DNA of 64,000 nt from an uncultured Pelagibacteraceae bacterium (GTDB lineage: Bacteria; Pseudomonadota; Alphaproteobacteria; Pelagibacterales; Pelagibacteraceae). Numbering within the stretch: the first letter of the stretch is position 1; each line of letters begins with the position of its first letter. Below, one piece after another: positions 63,572 to 64,000 of the stretch. The stretch spans positions 1 to 64,000 of the forward strand of contig CACJLY010000005.1 in assembly GCA_902594335.1 (NCBI GenBank). Direction: 5' to 3'. Under the pieces are notes generated by a model. The model saw only the letters and a program-made list of their open reading frames with translations, did no database searches and was not told where the DNA came from. The translations under genes and the position numbers were made by a program.

Positions 63572-63599
63572 TTGACATAAAGCTAAATCTTTTTAATTT
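63572..63599 (+). promoter_or_regulatory. Candidate promoter of the zeta-inhibitor gene
   Basis: A consensus TTGACA (63572-63577) and a weaker TAATTT (63594-63599), 16 bases apart. The start would fall at about the ATG at 63606, suggesting a leaderless or near-leaderless mRNA. Confidence 0.4.
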
Positions 63600-63605
63600 G
63601 TTAAA

Positions 63606-63914
63606 ATGAGTTCATTTGAAGATAGAAAAAAAAGTTTTGAAAAGAAATTTGCTCACGATCAAGAGCTACAATTCAAAGTTAGTGCTAGAAGAAATAAATA
63701 TTTAGGAGAATGGGTATCTCAGATGCTAAATTTTAATCCAGATCAAGAAAAAGAATATATTCAATCAGTTATAAAAGCAGATTTTGCTGAAGCAGGTGAT
63801 CAAGATGTTTTTAGAAAAATTAAAGAGGATTTAAAAGAAAAAAACGTTCCCGATGAAGATCTACGAAAAAAAATGGACGAATTAAATGAAAAAGCAAAAA
63901 CTGATTTTAATTAG
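63606..63914 (+). CDS. ATP synthase inhibitor zeta subunit (DUF1476)
   Basis: Small alpha-helical protein (102 aa) matching the alphaproteobacterial DUF1476 family: SSFEDRKKSFEKKFAHDQELQFKVSARRNKYLGEWVSQ. In Paracoccus this family is the zeta subunit, which binds F1 and blocks ATP hydrolysis. The N-terminal helix with FEDR and FAHD is the inhibitory part there. It is encoded far from atpHAGDC (33 kb away here). Its last 29 bases overlap the next gene. Confidence 0.9.
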   Translation: MSSFEDRKKSFEKKFAHDQELQFKVSARRNKYLGEWVSQMLNFNPDQEKEYIQSVIKADFAEAGDQDVFRKIKEDLKEKNVPDEDLRKKMDELNEKAKTDFN

Positions 63915-64000
63915 TTTTTTTTTCTTAATATTTAATATCAATCACTTATTATCTTCAGAACAAAATTATTTATTAATTTCAGGTAAACCAAAAATTACAG
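63886..64000 (+). CDS. Start of a secreted or membrane-anchored protein, cut by the window end
   Basis: An open frame begins with ATG at 63886, inside the end of the zeta-inhibitor gene and in another frame, and continues to the last base of the window (38 codons). The N-terminus MKKQKLILISFFFLIFNINH followed by LLSSEQN is a typical signal peptide: basic start, hydrophobic core, and a possible cleavage before EQN. The family cannot be told from this fragment. Confidence 0.6.
   Translation, partial: MKKQKLILISFFFLIFNINHLLSSEQNYLLISGKPKIT

Noticed and set aside
63541-63605. gpmA promoter with TATAAT in the divergent gap
   Set aside because: The -10 hexamer is perfect on the minus strand, but the -35 position has only an A-rich hexamer, so in this AT-rich DNA it may be chance.

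Overview
The window is gene-dense, very AT-rich (roughly 30 % G+C by eye) alphaproteobacterial chromosome and most likely belongs to the SAR11 clade (Pelagibacterales). The evidence is the DMSP demethylase DmdA with its DmdB/DmdC partners, a SAM-II riboswitch in front of metX, a class I lysyl-tRNA synthetase, a ChvG/ChvI-type two-component pair, tiny or overlapping gene junctions, A/T-ending codons and no mobile elements. No rRNA, tRNA, IS element, prophage, CRISPR array or gene-free stretch above 300 bases was seen. The largest gaps are 39268-39447 and 52703-52846, and both hold regulatory sequence.

Layout. (1) 1-30246, all on the plus strand: trmD-rplS, leuCDB, the DMSP demethylation genes dmdC-dmdB-dmdA, asd, succinate dehydrogenase sdhCDAB, mmsA, then mdh-sucCD-sucAB-lpdA, priA and the F1 ATP synthase genes atpHAGDC. 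This block holds half of the TCA cycle, the respiratory entry point and the F1 motor. (2) 30235-36767, minus strand: rplU-rpmA-obgE-proB-proA-nadD-rsfS-ctpA-rppH behind one clear promoter. (3) 36833-39267, minus: gloB, metW, metX, with metX behind a consensus promoter and a SAM-II aptamer. (4) 39448-41425, plus: hisC-tyrA. (5) 41422-44979, minus: NlpC/P60 hydrolase, AmpG-like permease, trkH. (6) 45066-48540, plus: class I lysS, pyrD, rpmB, queuosine-precursor transporter. (7) 48542-52702, minus: a four-gene polyamine operon behind a leader with mutually exclusive hairpins. (8) 52847-62834, mostly plus: RegA/ActR regulator, (minus) an ABC ATPase, polA, chvI-chvG, ahcY, tsaE-amgK-murU. (9) 62831-64000: gpmA (minus), the ATP-synthase zeta inhibitor (plus) and the start of a secreted protein cut by the window end.

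How the genes connect. DmdA moves a methyl group from DMSP to tetrahydrofolate, and DmdB/DmdC process the methylmercaptopropionate. AhcY and SAM-controlled MetX/MetW belong to the same methyl/sulfur economy. AmpG, the NlpC hydrolase, AmgK and MurU together suggest peptidoglycan recycling.

Most interesting observations: (a) the succinate dehydrogenase membrane anchors lack both heme b axial histidines while the quinone-site residues are kept; SdhD has no histidine at all. (b) The leader of the polyamine operon has a terminator-like hairpin whose 5' arm can instead pair perfectly with the start codon. (c) The SAM-II aptamer begins about at the predicted transcription start and can be invaded by a downstream anti-aptamer segment. 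(d) PriA has a displaced zinc ligand and an altered motif III. All calls rest on reading the sequence and recalled family knowledge; no searches were run.
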